Notes: a model not told the origin generated them from the sequence alone. A DNA stretch of 64,000 bases from Chryseotalea sanaruensis (GCF_003990915.1 NZ_BHXQ01000004.1:310001-374000), one strand, 5' to 3'; positions 36,024-46,251 are shown, counted from the first letter of the stretch. Numbers and translations: made by a program.

Positions 36024-37301
36024 TTACTGCTTGTAGACTACACCATCCTTCATTACAAAACTTACGCTTTCCATTGTTTTAATGTTCTTCAATGGGTTTT
36101 CATCTGTAGCAACAATATCGGCTAGTTTACCATTCTCTAAAGTTCCAACCTTATCGGCCATTCCTAACACTCCTGCATTTACTACAGTTGCAGATTTAAT
36201 GGCCTCCATTGCAGGCATACCGGCCTCAACCATGAAAGTAAATTCTTTACCGTTTTCACCATGTGGGAATACACCCGCATCAGTACCAAAGGCAATTTTT
36301 ACACCCGCCTTGTACGCTTTGCCAAATGTTGCCTGTATTTGCGGGCCAATTTCTAAAGCTTTAGGAACTACTAATGGATGGTAGTAGCCCATTACTTTTG
36401 CCTGTTGCGCTACATACTTGCCAGCCGATATAGTGGGTACATAATAAGTGCCTTTTTGCTTCATCAGGTTCATGATTTCATCATCCATTTTAGTGCCATG
36501 TTCAATGGTAGTTATGCCTGCAATAACAGCACGCTTCATGCCTTCTGCGCCATGGGCGTGAGCGGCAGTATGCATACCGTAATCATTAGCGGTTTCAATA
36601 ATGGCTTTCAACTCTTCATCGGTAAATTGTGGACCTGAACCATCTTTTGCAATGCTCAACACACCGCCAGTGGCTGTAATTTTAATCACATCAGCACCGT
36701 CTTTATAACGCTGACGTACAGCTTGTCTTGCTTCTTCAGGAGAATTAATAACACCATCTTTAGGTCCCGGATCACCCATTAAATCTTTTCTGTATCCGTT
36801 AGTTGGGTCGGCATGACCTCCTGTTGTTGCAATGGATTTGCCTGCAGTAATAATGCGTGGACCTTGCACCATACCTGAAGCAATAGCATTACGAAGCGAG
36901 ATGTTAACACCCGATCCACCAAGGTCGCGCACAGTGGTGAAGCCAGCCATTAAAGTTTTCTTAGCATAAACTGTAGATCGGAAAGCAATGTCAGCTTCGC
37001 TTGAAGTAAAGCGTTGCAATGCCTGATCTTTATTGGTTTCACTTTCCATGTGCACGTGCATGTCAATCAGGCCCGGCATTACAGTTTTTTTACTCAGGTC
37101 AATAAGCTTATCAGAAGAGCCTGCTTTGCTAAAACCTTTTTCTATAGCTATTATTTTGTTGCCTTCTACAACAATGGTCATCTGCGATTGCGCTTCATTA
37201 GACTTTCCGTCAATTAAGGTTCCGCAATGCAAATATGTTTTCTGAGCCTGAACTGTAAATAGTGCAAGCATTGCACATACGGTGAATAGTAGTTTCTTCA
37301 T
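36024..37301 (-). CDS. Secreted metal-dependent amidohydrolase
   Basis: 425-residue exported enzyme of the amidohydrolase superfamily (Xaa-Pro dipeptidase/imidazolonepropionase-like). Signal peptide [16 protein letters not shown] then QKTYL. Metal ligands: DMHVHME at about residue 80, the Lys in [11 protein letters not shown] that is normally carbamylated, AAHAHG, TIEHGT and the Asp of FGTDAGV. All are present, so a binuclear active site is expected. Substrate is probably a dipeptide or related amide, by family only. The TerB-like gene is 27 bases upstream on the same strand. Confidence 0.92.
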   Translation of the reverse strand: MKKLLFTVCAMLALFTVQAQKTYLHCGTLIDGKSNEAQSQMTIVVEGNKIIAIEKGFSKAGSSDKLIDLSKKTVMPGLIDMHVHMESETNKDQALQRFTSSEADIAFRSTVYAKKTLMAGFTTVRDLGGSGVNISLRNAIASGMVQGPRIITAGKSIATTGGHADPTNGYRKDLMGDPGPKDGVINSPEEARQAVRQRYKDGADVIKITATGGVLSIAKDGSGPQFTDEELKAIIETANDYGMHTAAHAHGAEGMKRAVIAGITTIEHGTKMDDEIMNLMKQKGTYYVPTISAGKYVAQQAKVMGYYHPLVVPKALEIGPQIQATFGKAYKAGVKIAFGTDAGVFPHGENGKEFTFMVEAGMPAMEAIKSATVVNAGVLGMADKVGTLENGKLADIVATDENPLKNIKTMESVSFVMKDGVVYKQ

Positions 37302-37328
37302 GTTGAATTAATTTATTGGCAGGTAAGA

Positions 37329-37721
37329 CTAGAGATATTTTTTTGTCAGTTTTTTTAATGCGGTCATTTCGTCATCGCCCATTGCAGCAGCTTTCACATG
37401 CAGCATAAGATCGAACATAACCTGTTCGTCATAACCTAGGCGTGATGCAATTTTTGAGCAGAACATAATCTCTTCTTTGTACATGCGTTCATCAATTTTC
37501 ATAAGTTGAACCAGACTGAAGATGTATTCAAATTTCTGGTCATCAGAAAGATCATCAGGTACAATCAGATCGTGTCTTTGGTCGAAAAGTTTTTCAATCT
37601 CGTTGCCATCCAGATCGTTGGCCAGGCCAATATTGCGAATATAAGCACGCTCTTTACCTGCCACTTCACCGTCTATGCGTGCCAGGTTTATGAGTAATTT
37701 CATTTGGGCGAGTAAAGCCAT
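37329..37721 (-). CDS. TerB-like protein
   Basis: 130-residue, all-helical cytoplasmic protein resembling the tellurite-resistance TerB fold (acidic helices, LLINLARIDGEVAGKERAYI near the N-terminus and LVQLMKIDERMYKEEIMF in the middle, each with an acidic D-x-E/E-R metal-like pattern). No other ter genes are nearby, so the tellurite link is nominal. It likely forms a unit with the amidohydrolase gene 27 bases downstream. Confidence 0.7.
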   Translation of the reverse strand: MALLAQMKLLINLARIDGEVAGKERAYIRNIGLANDLDGNEIEKLFDQRHDLIVPDDLSDDQKFEYIFSLVQLMKIDERMYKEEIMFCSKIASRLGYDEQVMFDLMLHVKAAAMGDDEMTALKKLTKKYL

Positions 37722-37791
37722 AAGTTTAGGTTTAGCTAAATGACCTTCAACCTAACAAGTAAATGAGAAATAACCAATACCTTTAGTGTGA

Positions 37792-38385
37792 ATGAACTTC
37801 CTGGCGCACTTGTATTTATCCGGATCTGATCCTGATGTTATGACAGGAAACTTTATCGGGGATTTTGTTAAAGGCAGACCGCATTACCAGCACATGCCTG
37901 AAAAGGTGGTTGGAGGCATAGAATTACATAGAATTATTGATGCTTTCACGGATTCCCACCCTGTAGTGGCGAGCAGTAAAAAAAGGCTTTGGCCAAAATA
38001 CAGGCATTATTCAGGGGTGATTATCGACATTTATTATGATCACTATCTTGCAAAAAACTGGGGCGACTACCATACTAATCTACTACCTGACTATGCAAAT
38101 GCTTGTTATCAGGTTTTACAAAGTCGGACTTACGTCTTGCCAGAACCCGTCTATTTTCTTCTCCCACATATCGTTAGTGGAAACTGGCTTGTGAATTATG
38201 CCAAAATAGAGGGTATACATCGCGCGTTAAGTGGCATGGCGAGGCGAACAACTTTTGTTTCCAGAATGGAAGAATCTGTAAAGGATTTGGAAGAATTCTA
38301 TGAGGAGTTTAAAGCTGAGTTTCAACTCTTTTTTCCTGACTTAATTGAAGAGGCAAAAAAGTTTAGAGTAGAAAAAGGACTATAA
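37792..38385 (+). CDS. acpH: Acyl carrier protein phosphodiesterase
   Basis: Removes the 4'-phosphopantetheine arm from acyl carrier protein. 197 residues, begins MNFLAHLYLSG, with GNFIGDFVKG, the HRIIDAFTDSHPVV metal-binding region and DIYYDHYLAKNW, all characteristic of the AcpH/DUF479 (HD-related) family. Full length. It stands alone between divergent and convergent neighbours and shares a hairpin with the next gene. Confidence 0.93.
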   Translation: MNFLAHLYLSGSDPDVMTGNFIGDFVKGRPHYQHMPEKVVGGIELHRIIDAFTDSHPVVASSKKRLWPKYRHYSGVIIDIYYDHYLAKNWGDYHTNLLPDYANACYQVLQSRTYVLPEPVYFLLPHIVSGNWLVNYAKIEGIHRALSGMARRTTFVSRMEESVKDLEEFYEEFKAEFQLFFPDLIEEAKKFRVEKGL

Positions 38386-38387
38386 AA

Positions 38388-38418
38388 AAGGTCGTGCAGC
38401 TAGATGCCACACGACCTT
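38388..38418 (-). terminator. Terminator between convergent genes
   Basis: 9-bp stem AAGGTCGTG (38388-38396)/CACGACCTT (38410-38418). On the minus strand it is followed by TTTTTATAG, so it best serves the BNR-repeat gene; on the plus strand the tail is weak. Confidence 0.7.
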
Positions 38419-38432
38419 ATGTTTATAAATAA

Positions 38433-41267
38433 TTATCTTACTTCAATTGCAGTTTCGCTACTTTCAGTGCCTGCATTAAACTTGATTTTGTATTTACCCT
38501 TGCCTGCGAAAATTAATTCAGGATTTGTTGGCGCTGCTTTTTTCGATTTACCCTTAACAGCAGTTTCTGTTTTTTGAATCTTAAGATCCCAGTTAAAATT
38601 GTTAAAGCCCTGTGCACCTATTGTGTTTATCTTCCGTACAACATTATTCTTCTCGTCTAAAATTTCAACGGACAAGTTTGTATTTGCTTTACTACAATAA
38701 TATAGTACCGTGACTTTAGGCTCATAGACCTTATCCCAGGCAAATGCTTTTTGACCCCATCTTTCGCTATGTCTGGTACTTTCGGCAGCAAAAGCCACTA
38801 CCGCTTTATCTTTAACATTTCCTTTTAATTGCTGCAAAGGTTTTACATCAGCAACATAAACACTGCGCCCATGTGTACCAACGATTAATTCATTTTCCCG
38901 CGGATGCACCATCATATCATAAGATGCAACATTTAGCATATTGTTAAAGAAATGCCACGTGCTGCCACCATCAAGACTTGCATAAGTACCATTATCTAAA
39001 CCACAAAATAAAAGACTTGCATTTACAGGGTCCTGAATAATTACGTTAGCCACAGACTCTGGAAGATTTCCTTTTATCCCTTTCCAGGTTTTACCATAGT
39101 CATTGCTTTGAAATAAGTATGTTTTAAAATCATCTTCTCTATATCCATTCAATGAAACAAAAACGGTAGCCTCATCGTGTGGTGAAGCGAAAACGGAACT
39201 GATCCATTTGTTTGCAGGTAGCCCAGTCGTTATGTTTTCCCATGATCCTCCGGCATTTTTGCTTACCCAAAGATTTCCATCATCACTACCGGCATAGAGT
39301 AATCCAAACTTTAATCCCGACTCAGTAAAAGAGGCAATGGTAGAAAGTGGAACGTTTCCTTGCTTAACATTTTTAGTAAGGTCCGGGCTGATCGTTTCAA
39401 AGTTTTCGCCTTTATTCATACTTCTATGCACAAACTGTGAGGTCATGTAGAGTATATCAGGATTGTGCTTACTCAACATCAGAGGAGTTCTCCAATTCCA
39501 ACGATAAGGAGCCTCGCCTATATTATGAGGTGGGGTGATGCGGGTTCTTTTGCCATTATCTATTCTTGTGTAGTTGCCAAACTGATACCCTGTGTATACT
39601 AAACGGCTGTTTCGAGGATCAGGAACTACATACATACCATCTCCGCCTGAAATTTCTTCCCAATGTTCCGTTTGATTTGGAATTGATTTACTTGATCCTT
39701 TTAATACACCATTATCCTGCAGGCCACCATAAATATTGTAGGGTGTTTCCATATCAGCACTTACAGTATAAAATTGCCCTACAGACATGTTGTTGATGTG
39801 ACTCCAGTTAGCACCTTCATCGTAGCTTTGATAAAGTCCACCATCGTTACCTAACAGAACATGTTGTGGATCTTGAGGATTTACCCAAACTGAATGATGA
39901 TCTACATGTATGCTTTGTACACCTCTGAGTGTATCAAGTCTGTGCCAGGTTACACCACCATTTTTAGATTTTAACATGGGGACACCGTAGATATAAACCA
40001 CATCAGGATTGCTGGGTGTCACTTTAATCTCTGCGAAATAGTACCCGTAAGTATAGAATACACCATCAAGATCATAGCTGTTCATTTTTTTCCAGGTACT
40101 ACCGCTGTCGTCTGATCTGTAAACCTCTGCGCCAATGATTTTAGTGTTAAACAAATTAGCATTTGCATCGGCACCAAAATATTCAGCGATAGCTTTACCC
40201 GTGTACTTATTTGCTTTTACATCTGCTTTTACCACAGTGCTGTTATATTTTCTGGGGAAACCATTTTCTCTCAGGAATGTCTCAAGCTTTTTATCATCAA
40301 GCTTGAGTAAGTCTTCATTACTCATACTTTTAAAATTCTCAAAAGTGAGTGCGTCTGTTTTATCCGTAGTCTTTTTTGCTGATGCATCAGGTATTTCTCC
40401 CTGATTATCGTGTATGGCGTAAATAACATTAGGACTATTTAAACATACATCTAACCCAATTCTGCCGACCTGTTTTCCTTCCGGAAATCCTGCAATTGAT
40501 TTAGACCACGTTTCACCACCGTCTTCTGAGCGGTAAATAGCAGAGCCTTCACCATTGCCTTTAAAATTTGAAGCCTGGCGTGAACGATCCCACGAAGCGG
40601 CAATAAGTTGTTTAGGATTTTGGGGGTTGATAACCAGATCGATTACACCAACACTGTCACTTAAATATAAAGTATGTTTCCAGGTTTTACCGCCATCAAT
40701 AGATTTAAAGATACCCCTTTCTTTATTTTTTGAATAGAGCGAGCCTAACGCTGCAACATAGACAATGTTATCGTTATTGGGATCGAGCACTATCCGACTA
40801 ATGTGTTGTGTATTGGTAAGCCCCAGGTTCGTCCAGGTTTTGCCACCATCAGTTGTTTTGTAGACGCCAGATCCGGCATAGCTGGAGCGGCTGCTGTTTT
40901 TTTCACCAGTGCCAACGTATAGGGTATTAGTATTTTGTTGCGATAAAACAAGATCGCCAATTCCTAAAGCATCATTGTGGTCAAAGATCGGCTCGAAACT
41001 GATACCGTTGTTAACAGTTTTGAAAATTCCACCAGAAGCATAGCCAAGATAAAACTCTTTTGTATTCTTGAGGTTAACATCAATATCTACAATGCGGCCA
41101 CCCTGAATGGTGGGCCCCACATTACGCGCAGGAAAATTTTTGAGCAGAGATGTTTCTGCCATTTGCTTCCTTACTTGATATGATGCGGAGATTTCAGCCT
41201 CTGTTGAGGCCTGACTGTACGCTAGTATGGGAATCAGTAAAACACTGAAAATAAAAAGGTTCTTCAT
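38433..41267 (-). CDS. Secreted BNR/VPS10-like beta-propeller protein
   Basis: 944-residue exported protein (signal NLFIFSVLLIPILAYS then QASTE). Many BNR/Asp-box motifs of the S-x-D-x-G-x-T-W type are visible (SIDGGKTWKHTL, SEDGGETWSKSI, SNDYGKTWKG, SLDGGSTWHFF), forming one or two large propellers of the sortilin/VPS10, xyloglucanase-like class. A C-terminal Ig-like region follows. These proteins are often annotated as glycosyl hydrolases, but no catalytic residues can be assigned here. A charged insertion around residues 285-365 separates two propeller parts. It has no signal for type IX sorting that I can identify. Confidence 0.88.
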   Translation of the reverse strand: MKNLFIFSVLLIPILAYSQASTEAEISASYQVRKQMAETSLLKNFPARNVGPTIQGGRIVDIDVNLKNTKEFYLGYASGGIFKTVNNGISFEPIFDHNDALGIGDLVLSQQNTNTLYVGTGEKNSSRSSYAGSGVYKTTDGGKTWTNLGLTNTQHISRIVLDPNNDNIVYVAALGSLYSKNKERGIFKSIDGGKTWKHTLYLSDSVGVIDLVINPQNPKQLIAASWDRSRQASNFKGNGEGSAIYRSEDGGETWSKSIAGFPEGKQVGRIGLDVCLNSPNVIYAIHDNQGEIPDASAKKTTDKTDALTFENFKSMSNEDLLKLDDKKLETFLRENGFPRKYNSTVVKADVKANKYTGKAIAEYFGADANANLFNTKIIGAEVYRSDDSGSTWKKMNSYDLDGVFYTYGYYFAEIKVTPSNPDVVYIYGVPMLKSKNGGVTWHRLDTLRGVQSIHVDHHSVWVNPQDPQHVLLGNDGGLYQSYDEGANWSHINNMSVGQFYTVSADMETPYNIYGGLQDNGVLKGSSKSIPNQTEHWEEISGGDGMYVVPDPRNSRLVYTGYQFGNYTRIDNGKRTRITPPHNIGEAPYRWNWRTPLMLSKHNPDILYMTSQFVHRSMNKGENFETISPDLTKNVKQGNVPLSTIASFTESGLKFGLLYAGSDDGNLWVSKNAGGSWENITTGLPANKWISSVFASPHDEATVFVSLNGYREDDFKTYLFQSNDYGKTWKGIKGNLPESVANVIIQDPVNASLLFCGLDNGTYASLDGGSTWHFFNNMLNVASYDMMVHPRENELIVGTHGRSVYVADVKPLQQLKGNVKDKAVVAFAAESTRHSERWGQKAFAWDKVYEPKVTVLYYCSKANTNLSVEILDEKNNVVRKINTIGAQGFNNFNWDLKIQKTETAVKGKSKKAAPTNPELIFAGKGKYKIKFNAGTESSETAIEVR

Positions 41268-41359
41268 GCTATTATTATTTTTACTAAAAATAGGGAATTA
41301 TTAGCTTGCTTAACTAAGTTGAGTATGGTTGATTATTTAAATGGCTTAGACAGAGAATT

Positions 41360-41725
41360 ATGAATAATGATCCGGAGTTGAACGGCAAATATTTAGGTAC
41401 TATTTCTCAGGACTTTGTACGCGTGGCTGACACTTTAAAGGAAGCATCCTACCAATTGCGTAAAAGTGGCTTTGAATATCCAATTTTCCCTATTTGTCAG
41501 ACTGACCAACCAATAGGGCAATTGCTAATCGATAGGAATTTAATTGGCTTAAAGTGGACATATTACATTTCATTTTTAGATGAATACCTGCAACGTGGAT
41601 TAGTAGAAGAAGATAAAAAAGATAACTTTTTTTCTGCGTATAAAGATCCGGATGAGTTCTGCTGTTTATTTGTTATAGATAAAGAGTTTACCAACTTCGT
41701 ATTTATTCCCTACCCCGAAGATTAA
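41360..41725 (+). CDS. Conserved hypothetical protein
   Basis: 121-residue cytoplasmic protein without signal peptide or membrane segment. It opens with a helix (TISQDFVRVADTLKEASYQLRK) and continues with short strands and a Cys pair (DEFCCLFVID). I recognise the type from Bacteroidota genomes but not a function. Only two bases separate it from the large sensor kinase gene downstream, so the two are almost certainly co-transcribed and perhaps functionally linked. Confidence 0.75.
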   Translation: MNNDPELNGKYLGTISQDFVRVADTLKEASYQLRKSGFEYPIFPICQTDQPIGQLLIDRNLIGLKWTYYISFLDEYLQRGLVEEDKKDNFFSAYKDPDEFCCLFVIDKEFTNFVFIPYPED

Positions 41726-41727
41726 TT

Positions 41728-44700
41728 ATGAGGAGCAAATTTTTTGCATTCTTTTTTTTCTTTGGAACTATTACGCTGATAGCTCAACGTAATGAATCAT
41801 CAGTTTTTTTTGATCATTATACAATACCGGGAGTTATCAAGTCCACTTTTGTAGCAAGTCTTGAACAGGATGAATTTGGACTAATCTGGTTTGGCACCAG
41901 CAGTGGCCTGTTTCGTTTTAATGGAGAAGAGTTTAAGCACTACCCTTATCGGTCTGATTCGGGACTATCACTTGAAGAAAGACAGATTACTTCGGTGCAT
42001 TGGGACTTCGTTAATAATCGACTGATCATAGGCACACGCATGATGGGCCTTTTGGCATTTTCATATCAGAATAATACCATAGTTACACTTACAACAAAAG
42101 AGGAAACCATTCATGATATAGCGCAAACAGCTGATGGCCGTATTTGGGTGGCCACTGCAAATGGACTGTTTGAATTGGCAGGAAATGAGCTCAAAGGATT
42201 TGCTGATATTGCAAGATCACTTGGTGCACTGCCATTAATTACTAAAGGTGATAGTCTTTGGGTTGGTTTAGTTGGAAAAGTTTCTCTTTATGTAAATGGT
42301 AAGAAAAACAAGGATATAGAAATCAAATCTCCTAAAAGAATTTTTCCTCATACAATGCGTGCCTCAGCATTATTCTTAGATAAGGATCAAAAACTTTGGG
42401 TTGGCACTGAGAAGGAGGGCGTAATGGTTTTTGATATTGATAGTGGTGAGCTGGTAAGGGAATTTTTGCCTGACAGTCGCCCCTTTTACAGCAGAATAAA
42501 TGCAATCTATCAGGATAAAACAGATTTGATATGGATGCTAACCAAAGCTGAAGGTCTAGCCATTTTTGATCCGGTAAATCAAACCACAAAATTATTACAA
42601 CAAGATATTTACCAGGAAAATACACTTGGAGGTAACAACTGCTATGCTATCCTTGAAGATAAAACCGGCCTGGTATGGGTTGGGACCAATGGCGCTGTTA
42701 ATTTCTTTGACAGAGAACAACGAAAGTTCATTCACTATGCACATCAACCCAACAATGTTAACTCGCTAAGCGATAATATGGTGAGAAGTGTTTTTGAGGA
42801 TGAGGGTCTTCTGTGGGTTGGTACAGATGGTGGATTCATTAATCTAATTGATCGTGAAAAAAATAGTATTGAAAGAATTGCCATTAAAGGAAAAGATTTT
42901 CCTGAACATGAATCCATAGTACCCTTTGCTTTTGCAAAATTAAATTCATCAACCATACTGGTTGGTACATCTGCAGGATTACTCACTTATAATAAACACA
43001 CTAAAAGTTTTGCCTATCACCAACCTTCATTGCCCTACCTGCAGGGTAAGCGCGTCAGGCATTTGCTGATCAGAGATAATTTGCTTTATGGTATTGTGGT
43101 AGGGCTCATGTTTAAGTTTGATTTAACAACCCATGCATTTAAGGCATATAAACTACCAACAAGAAATAATGTAAGCGTAATGCATGTCGATAAGCAGAAT
43201 AGATTTTGGGTTGGTTCAAACAGTGCTGTATCAATCCTGAATACTAAAACGGATGAACTGACTTACTACAGACTTCCTAAAGACACTGCTAACTTCTTGA
43301 TTTTGAATATTGAAGAAGTCAATGGAAAAATCTGGCTATCTACAATGAACTATGGAATATTTGAAGTCACAGAAAACGAGGGGAAAATTTCAATTGAACG
43401 AAATATTAATAATACTTCAGGTCTGGTTGATAACACTGTTTATGCTACAGTACCTGATGATTTTGGAAATGTCTGGATAACGACCAACCGTGGATTAAGC
43501 AGACTTGATCCTGGCAAACGCTTTACAACATATCAGGTGAGTGAAGGTGTGCAGGCAGAAGAGTTTAATCGTATGTGCAACTTAAAATTAAGTAACGGAT
43601 CGATAGTGGTAGGCGGGATTAACGGCATTAACATCATAGACCCTTTAAGGGCGATTAAGCAAACAGCTCCCCTTAATCCGGTAATCTACTCACTGACACT
43701 TCGTAAGGGAAATGAAGTTGTTGAGTTAGATAAGTTTACACTGATGGATAGTGTAATTAAACTCGACAGTGATGAAACATCTTTTACAGTCAGGTTTGGT
43801 GTGACTGACTATCGTAAGCCAAGCAGGTTTATAGCGGAATATAAATTAGAAGGTTTCGATGAGGGTTGGCAAAAATCTAACGCAGTTGGTAAAACAAACT
43901 ACAGTCAACTAAGTCCGGGTAGATACACTTTTAAAGTAAGAATTACGAACCCGGCTGGAGAGCAGCGCATACGTTCATTAATTATTTTCATTAAACCACC
44001 CTTTTGGATGACATGGTGGTTTAGATTGATATTATCGTTTATAGTGTTAAGTGTAGCTGTGATGAGTTTTAAAATTCGTGGTGAACGTGAGAAGAAGGAC
44101 AAAGAAAAACTGGAAGAGCTATTAAGAATCAGAACAAGAGAAATAGAACAATCCCGCGAGCAGTTAGCAAACCTGAATGAGAAAAAGGATTTGATTTTCT
44201 CGATATTATCCCACGACCTACGTTCTCCGCTTACTACCCTCAAAGGTTTTTTGGGTTTACTGATTGACAACGGAGAAAATTTTTCCAGAGAAGAAATAAA
44301 AAAACATGCTGAACTCATCAGAGCTTCTGTTGCCAACTCGCTTGATCTGATAGACAATACCTTATTCTGGTCTTTATCTCAGATGGGAGGTATTCAATGT
44401 ACACCTGGTAAGATATCCGTCAATGATCTGGTTAAAAAAGTATGTGATTTGAATCAATTGGCGTTGACCAGAAAAAGTATAATTCTTAGAACTCAAATTG
44501 AAGACAATCTTTTTGTTACTGCCGATGAAAATATGCTCTACGTTATTTTACGTAACCTGGTCTCCAATGCCATTAAGTTTACACCCGATGGAAAAAAAAT
44601 AGTGTTGAGTGCCTATCGTCAATCAACTGAAGTAAGTATTGTCGTAAAGGACGAAGGTGTGGGGATGAATAAAGAGTATATCAATAAACTATTAACCGAA

Positions 44701-44859
44701 GCTCACCCTACCATTAAGAAAGGGACATCAAATGAAAAGGGCACAGGTCTTGGTCTTGTGCTATGCCAACAATTTGTTGCGCTTCAACAAGGCACTTTAA
44801 AAATTGAAAGCGAAGAAGGTATAGGCTCAATTTTTACGATTACCTTCCCCGCAGTATGA
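41728..44859 (+). CDS. Reg_prop/Y_Y_Y sensor histidine kinase (HisKA type)
   Basis: 1043-residue sensor. Signal peptide (FAFFFFFGTITLIA then QRNESS), then two Reg_prop propellers (DEFGLIWFGTSSGLFRFNG, DKTGLVWVGTNGAVNFFD), a Y_Y_Y domain (about 660-745), one transmembrane helix (LILSFIVLSVAVMSF), a coiled coil and a HisKA domain with His829 in LSHDLRSPL, then an ATPase domain with N box, DEGVGMN and GTGLGLVLCQ. It ends after the ATPase domain, so it lacks the receiver and AraC domains of hybrid two-component systems. Y_Y_Y sensors often detect polysaccharide fragments; the ligand here is unknown. Confidence 0.94.
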   Translation: MRSKFFAFFFFFGTITLIAQRNESSVFFDHYTIPGVIKSTFVASLEQDEFGLIWFGTSSGLFRFNGEEFKHYPYRSDSGLSLEERQITSVHWDFVNNRLIIGTRMMGLLAFSYQNNTIVTLTTKEETIHDIAQTADGRIWVATANGLFELAGNELKGFADIARSLGALPLITKGDSLWVGLVGKVSLYVNGKKNKDIEIKSPKRIFPHTMRASALFLDKDQKLWVGTEKEGVMVFDIDSGELVREFLPDSRPFYSRINAIYQDKTDLIWMLTKAEGLAIFDPVNQTTKLLQQDIYQENTLGGNNCYAILEDKTGLVWVGTNGAVNFFDREQRKFIHYAHQPNNVNSLSDNMVRSVFEDEGLLWVGTDGGFINLIDREKNSIERIAIKGKDFPEHESIVPFAFAKLNSSTILVGTSAGLLTYNKHTKSFAYHQPSLPYLQGKRVRHLLIRDNLLYGIVVGLMFKFDLTTHAFKAYKLPTRNNVSVMHVDKQNRFWVGSNSAVSILNTKTDELTYYRLPKDTANFLILNIEEVNGKIWLSTMNYGIFEVTENEGKISIERNINNTSGLVDNTVYATVPDDFGNVWITTNRGLSRLDPGKRFTTYQVSEGVQAEEFNRMCNLKLSNGSIVVGGINGINIIDPLRAIKQTAPLNPVIYSLTLRKGNEVVELDKFTLMDSVIKLDSDETSFTVRFGVTDYRKPSRFIAEYKLEGFDEGWQKSNAVGKTNYSQLSPGRYTFKVRITNPAGEQRIRSLIIFIKPPFWMTWWFRLILSFIVLSVAVMSFKIRGEREKKDKEKLEELLRIRTREIEQSREQLANLNEKKDLIFSILSHDLRSPLTTLKGFLGLLIDNGENFSREEIKKHAELIRASVANSLDLIDNTLFWSLSQMGGIQCTPGKISVNDLVKKVCDLNQLALTRKSIILRTQIEDNLFVTADENMLYVILRNLVSNAIKFTPDGKKIVLSAYRQSTEVSIVVKDEGVGMNKEYINKLLTEAHPTIKKGTSNEKGTGLGLVLCQQFVALQQGTLKIESEEGIGSIFTITFPAV

Positions 44860-44878
44860 TAGCATGTGAATCTAATAT

Positions 44879-45913
44879 TTATCCATTAAAATGATTCCAG
44901 CCTTGCGCACGCAAGGGAACTACAGTGCCCTGCTTGCTCACCATTATTTTCTCCGTTGGCTTGTCATTAGTATAGCCAATCATGTGTATATCAGCATGGT
45001 TTTTCAACTTTTCATAATCAGCTTGTGCAATGGTAAAAAGTAATTCATAATCTTCTCCACCATTCAATGCGCAAGTAATCGGATCGAGTTTAAATTCAAT
45101 AGCAGCATCGTAAGTCTGATGATCAATAGGAATTTTATCTTCAAAAATATGGATACCCACATTGGACGCCTTGCTGATATGAAATAACTCAGAAGCCAAG
45201 CCATCAGAAATATCAATCATAGCAGTAGGCACAACACCAGCATCAGCAAGATCAGAAACAATATCTGTTCTGGCTTCAGTTTTAAGTAAGCGGCCGACCA
45301 TGTATTCGTATTTTTCAATTTCAGGTTGCATTTCAGGATTGCTGAGGTATACTTCCTTTTCGCGTTCTAATATCTGTAATCCTAAAAACGAGCCACCCAG
45401 ATCCCCGGTAACACAAATAATATCATTAGGCTTTGCGCCACTTCTATAGGCAACTTTATCTTTTTTAATTCGGCCAATCGCTGTGATGGAAATCATAAGG
45501 CCTGCACGTGATGAAGTAGTGTCCCCACCCACAAGGTCGACAGTAAAGCTATCACAAGCTGCTTTAATGCCTTCATATAAGGCGTCAACTGCATCAACAG
45601 AAAATCGGTTACTCAACGCAATGCTTACTGTAATTTGCTCTGTTTTGCCATTCATAGCAGCAATGTCAGACACATTAACTGATACCGCTTTATACCCTAA
45701 ATGGTGAAGTGGTGTGTAAGCCAGGTCAAAGTGTATACCTTCAACCAATACATCCGTAGAAACCAATAAGTAATCATCACCCACATCAATAACTGCGGCA
45801 TCATCTCCAATCCCTTTTATACTACTTCTGTTTTTTAAATCGAAGTTGGTAGCTATTCTGTCGATGAGTCCAAACTCCCCTAAGTCGCTTATTTCCAGGC
45901 GCTTTTTATCCAT
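44879..45913 (-). CDS. thiL: Thiamine-monophosphate kinase
   Basis: Phosphorylates thiamine monophosphate to the active cofactor thiamine diphosphate. 344 residues of the AIR-synthase-related PurM fold: GIGDDAAVID at the N-terminus, STDVLVEGIHFD, VNVSDIAAMNG, GGDTTSS and IDISDGLASEL are the metal/nucleotide motifs. The gene converges on the sensor-kinase gene with a 19-bp gap. No other thiamine gene is in the window. Confidence 0.96.
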   Translation of the reverse strand: MDKKRLEISDLGEFGLIDRIATNFDLKNRSSIKGIGDDAAVIDVGDDYLLVSTDVLVEGIHFDLAYTPLHHLGYKAVSVNVSDIAAMNGKTEQITVSIALSNRFSVDAVDALYEGIKAACDSFTVDLVGGDTTSSRAGLMISITAIGRIKKDKVAYRSGAKPNDIICVTGDLGGSFLGLQILEREKEVYLSNPEMQPEIEKYEYMVGRLLKTEARTDIVSDLADAGVVPTAMIDISDGLASELFHISKASNVGIHIFEDKIPIDHQTYDAAIEFKLDPITCALNGGEDYELLFTIAQADYEKLKNHADIHMIGYTNDKPTEKIMVSKQGTVVPLRAQGWNHFNG

Positions 45914-45993
45914 AGGTAAATGCTCTCTGCCGATTGTTAAGACAGTTCGCCACGCAAAATTAAGAAACTAAAGTCTATTAGAGGCATAGTCCA

Positions 45994-46026
45994 TTTAACA
46001 CAAGTATATAACCAGTAATAAATTTG
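45994..46026 (+). promoter_or_regulatory. Probable promoter for small lipoprotein gene
   Basis: TAAATTTG (46019-46026) is a perfect TAnnTTTG match; TTTA at 45994-45997, 21 bases upstream, is one base off the -33 TTTG. Start of transcription near 46034 would give a leader of about 65 nt. Confidence 0.4.
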
Positions 46027-46098
46027 TGGTTAATAACCTGCTCATGGTTAGGTAAAGACACTGGACCATGAATTATAACAAGACAAAAAGTGAAGGAT

Positions 46099-46251
46099 AT
46101 GAAAAAGCTGCTGGTAATTTGTTTGCTGTTAATTTCGATGTTGAGTGCTTGTGGCCCCAAACCATACTACGAAACACGCACAGGAAAAAAGAAACTAAAG
46201 TACTACAACGATGTCTTTTACGGCAGACAGAAACAAGGTGCTACTCCTTAG
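46099..46251 (+). CDS. Small lipoprotein, 50 residues
   Basis: Short gene: ATG 46099 opens a 50-residue protein with lysine-rich start and hydrophobic core (KKLLVICLLLISML), lipobox LSAC (Cys18) followed by GPKPYYETRTGKKKLKYYND and ending RQKQGATP. The mature part is only about 33 residues, basic and Tyr-rich. The lipobox and the good upstream promoter match support it being real despite its size. Function unknown. Its last 11 bases overlap the 3' end of the opposite-strand methylmalonyl-CoA epimerase gene. Confidence 0.75.
   Translation: MKKLLVICLLLISMLSACGPKPYYETRTGKKKLKYYNDVFYGRQKQGATP

Noticed and set aside
36024..37721. Tellurite-resistance locus from the TerB-like gene
   Set aside because: No terC, terD or terZ-like genes nearby; the neighbour is a secreted amidohydrolase.
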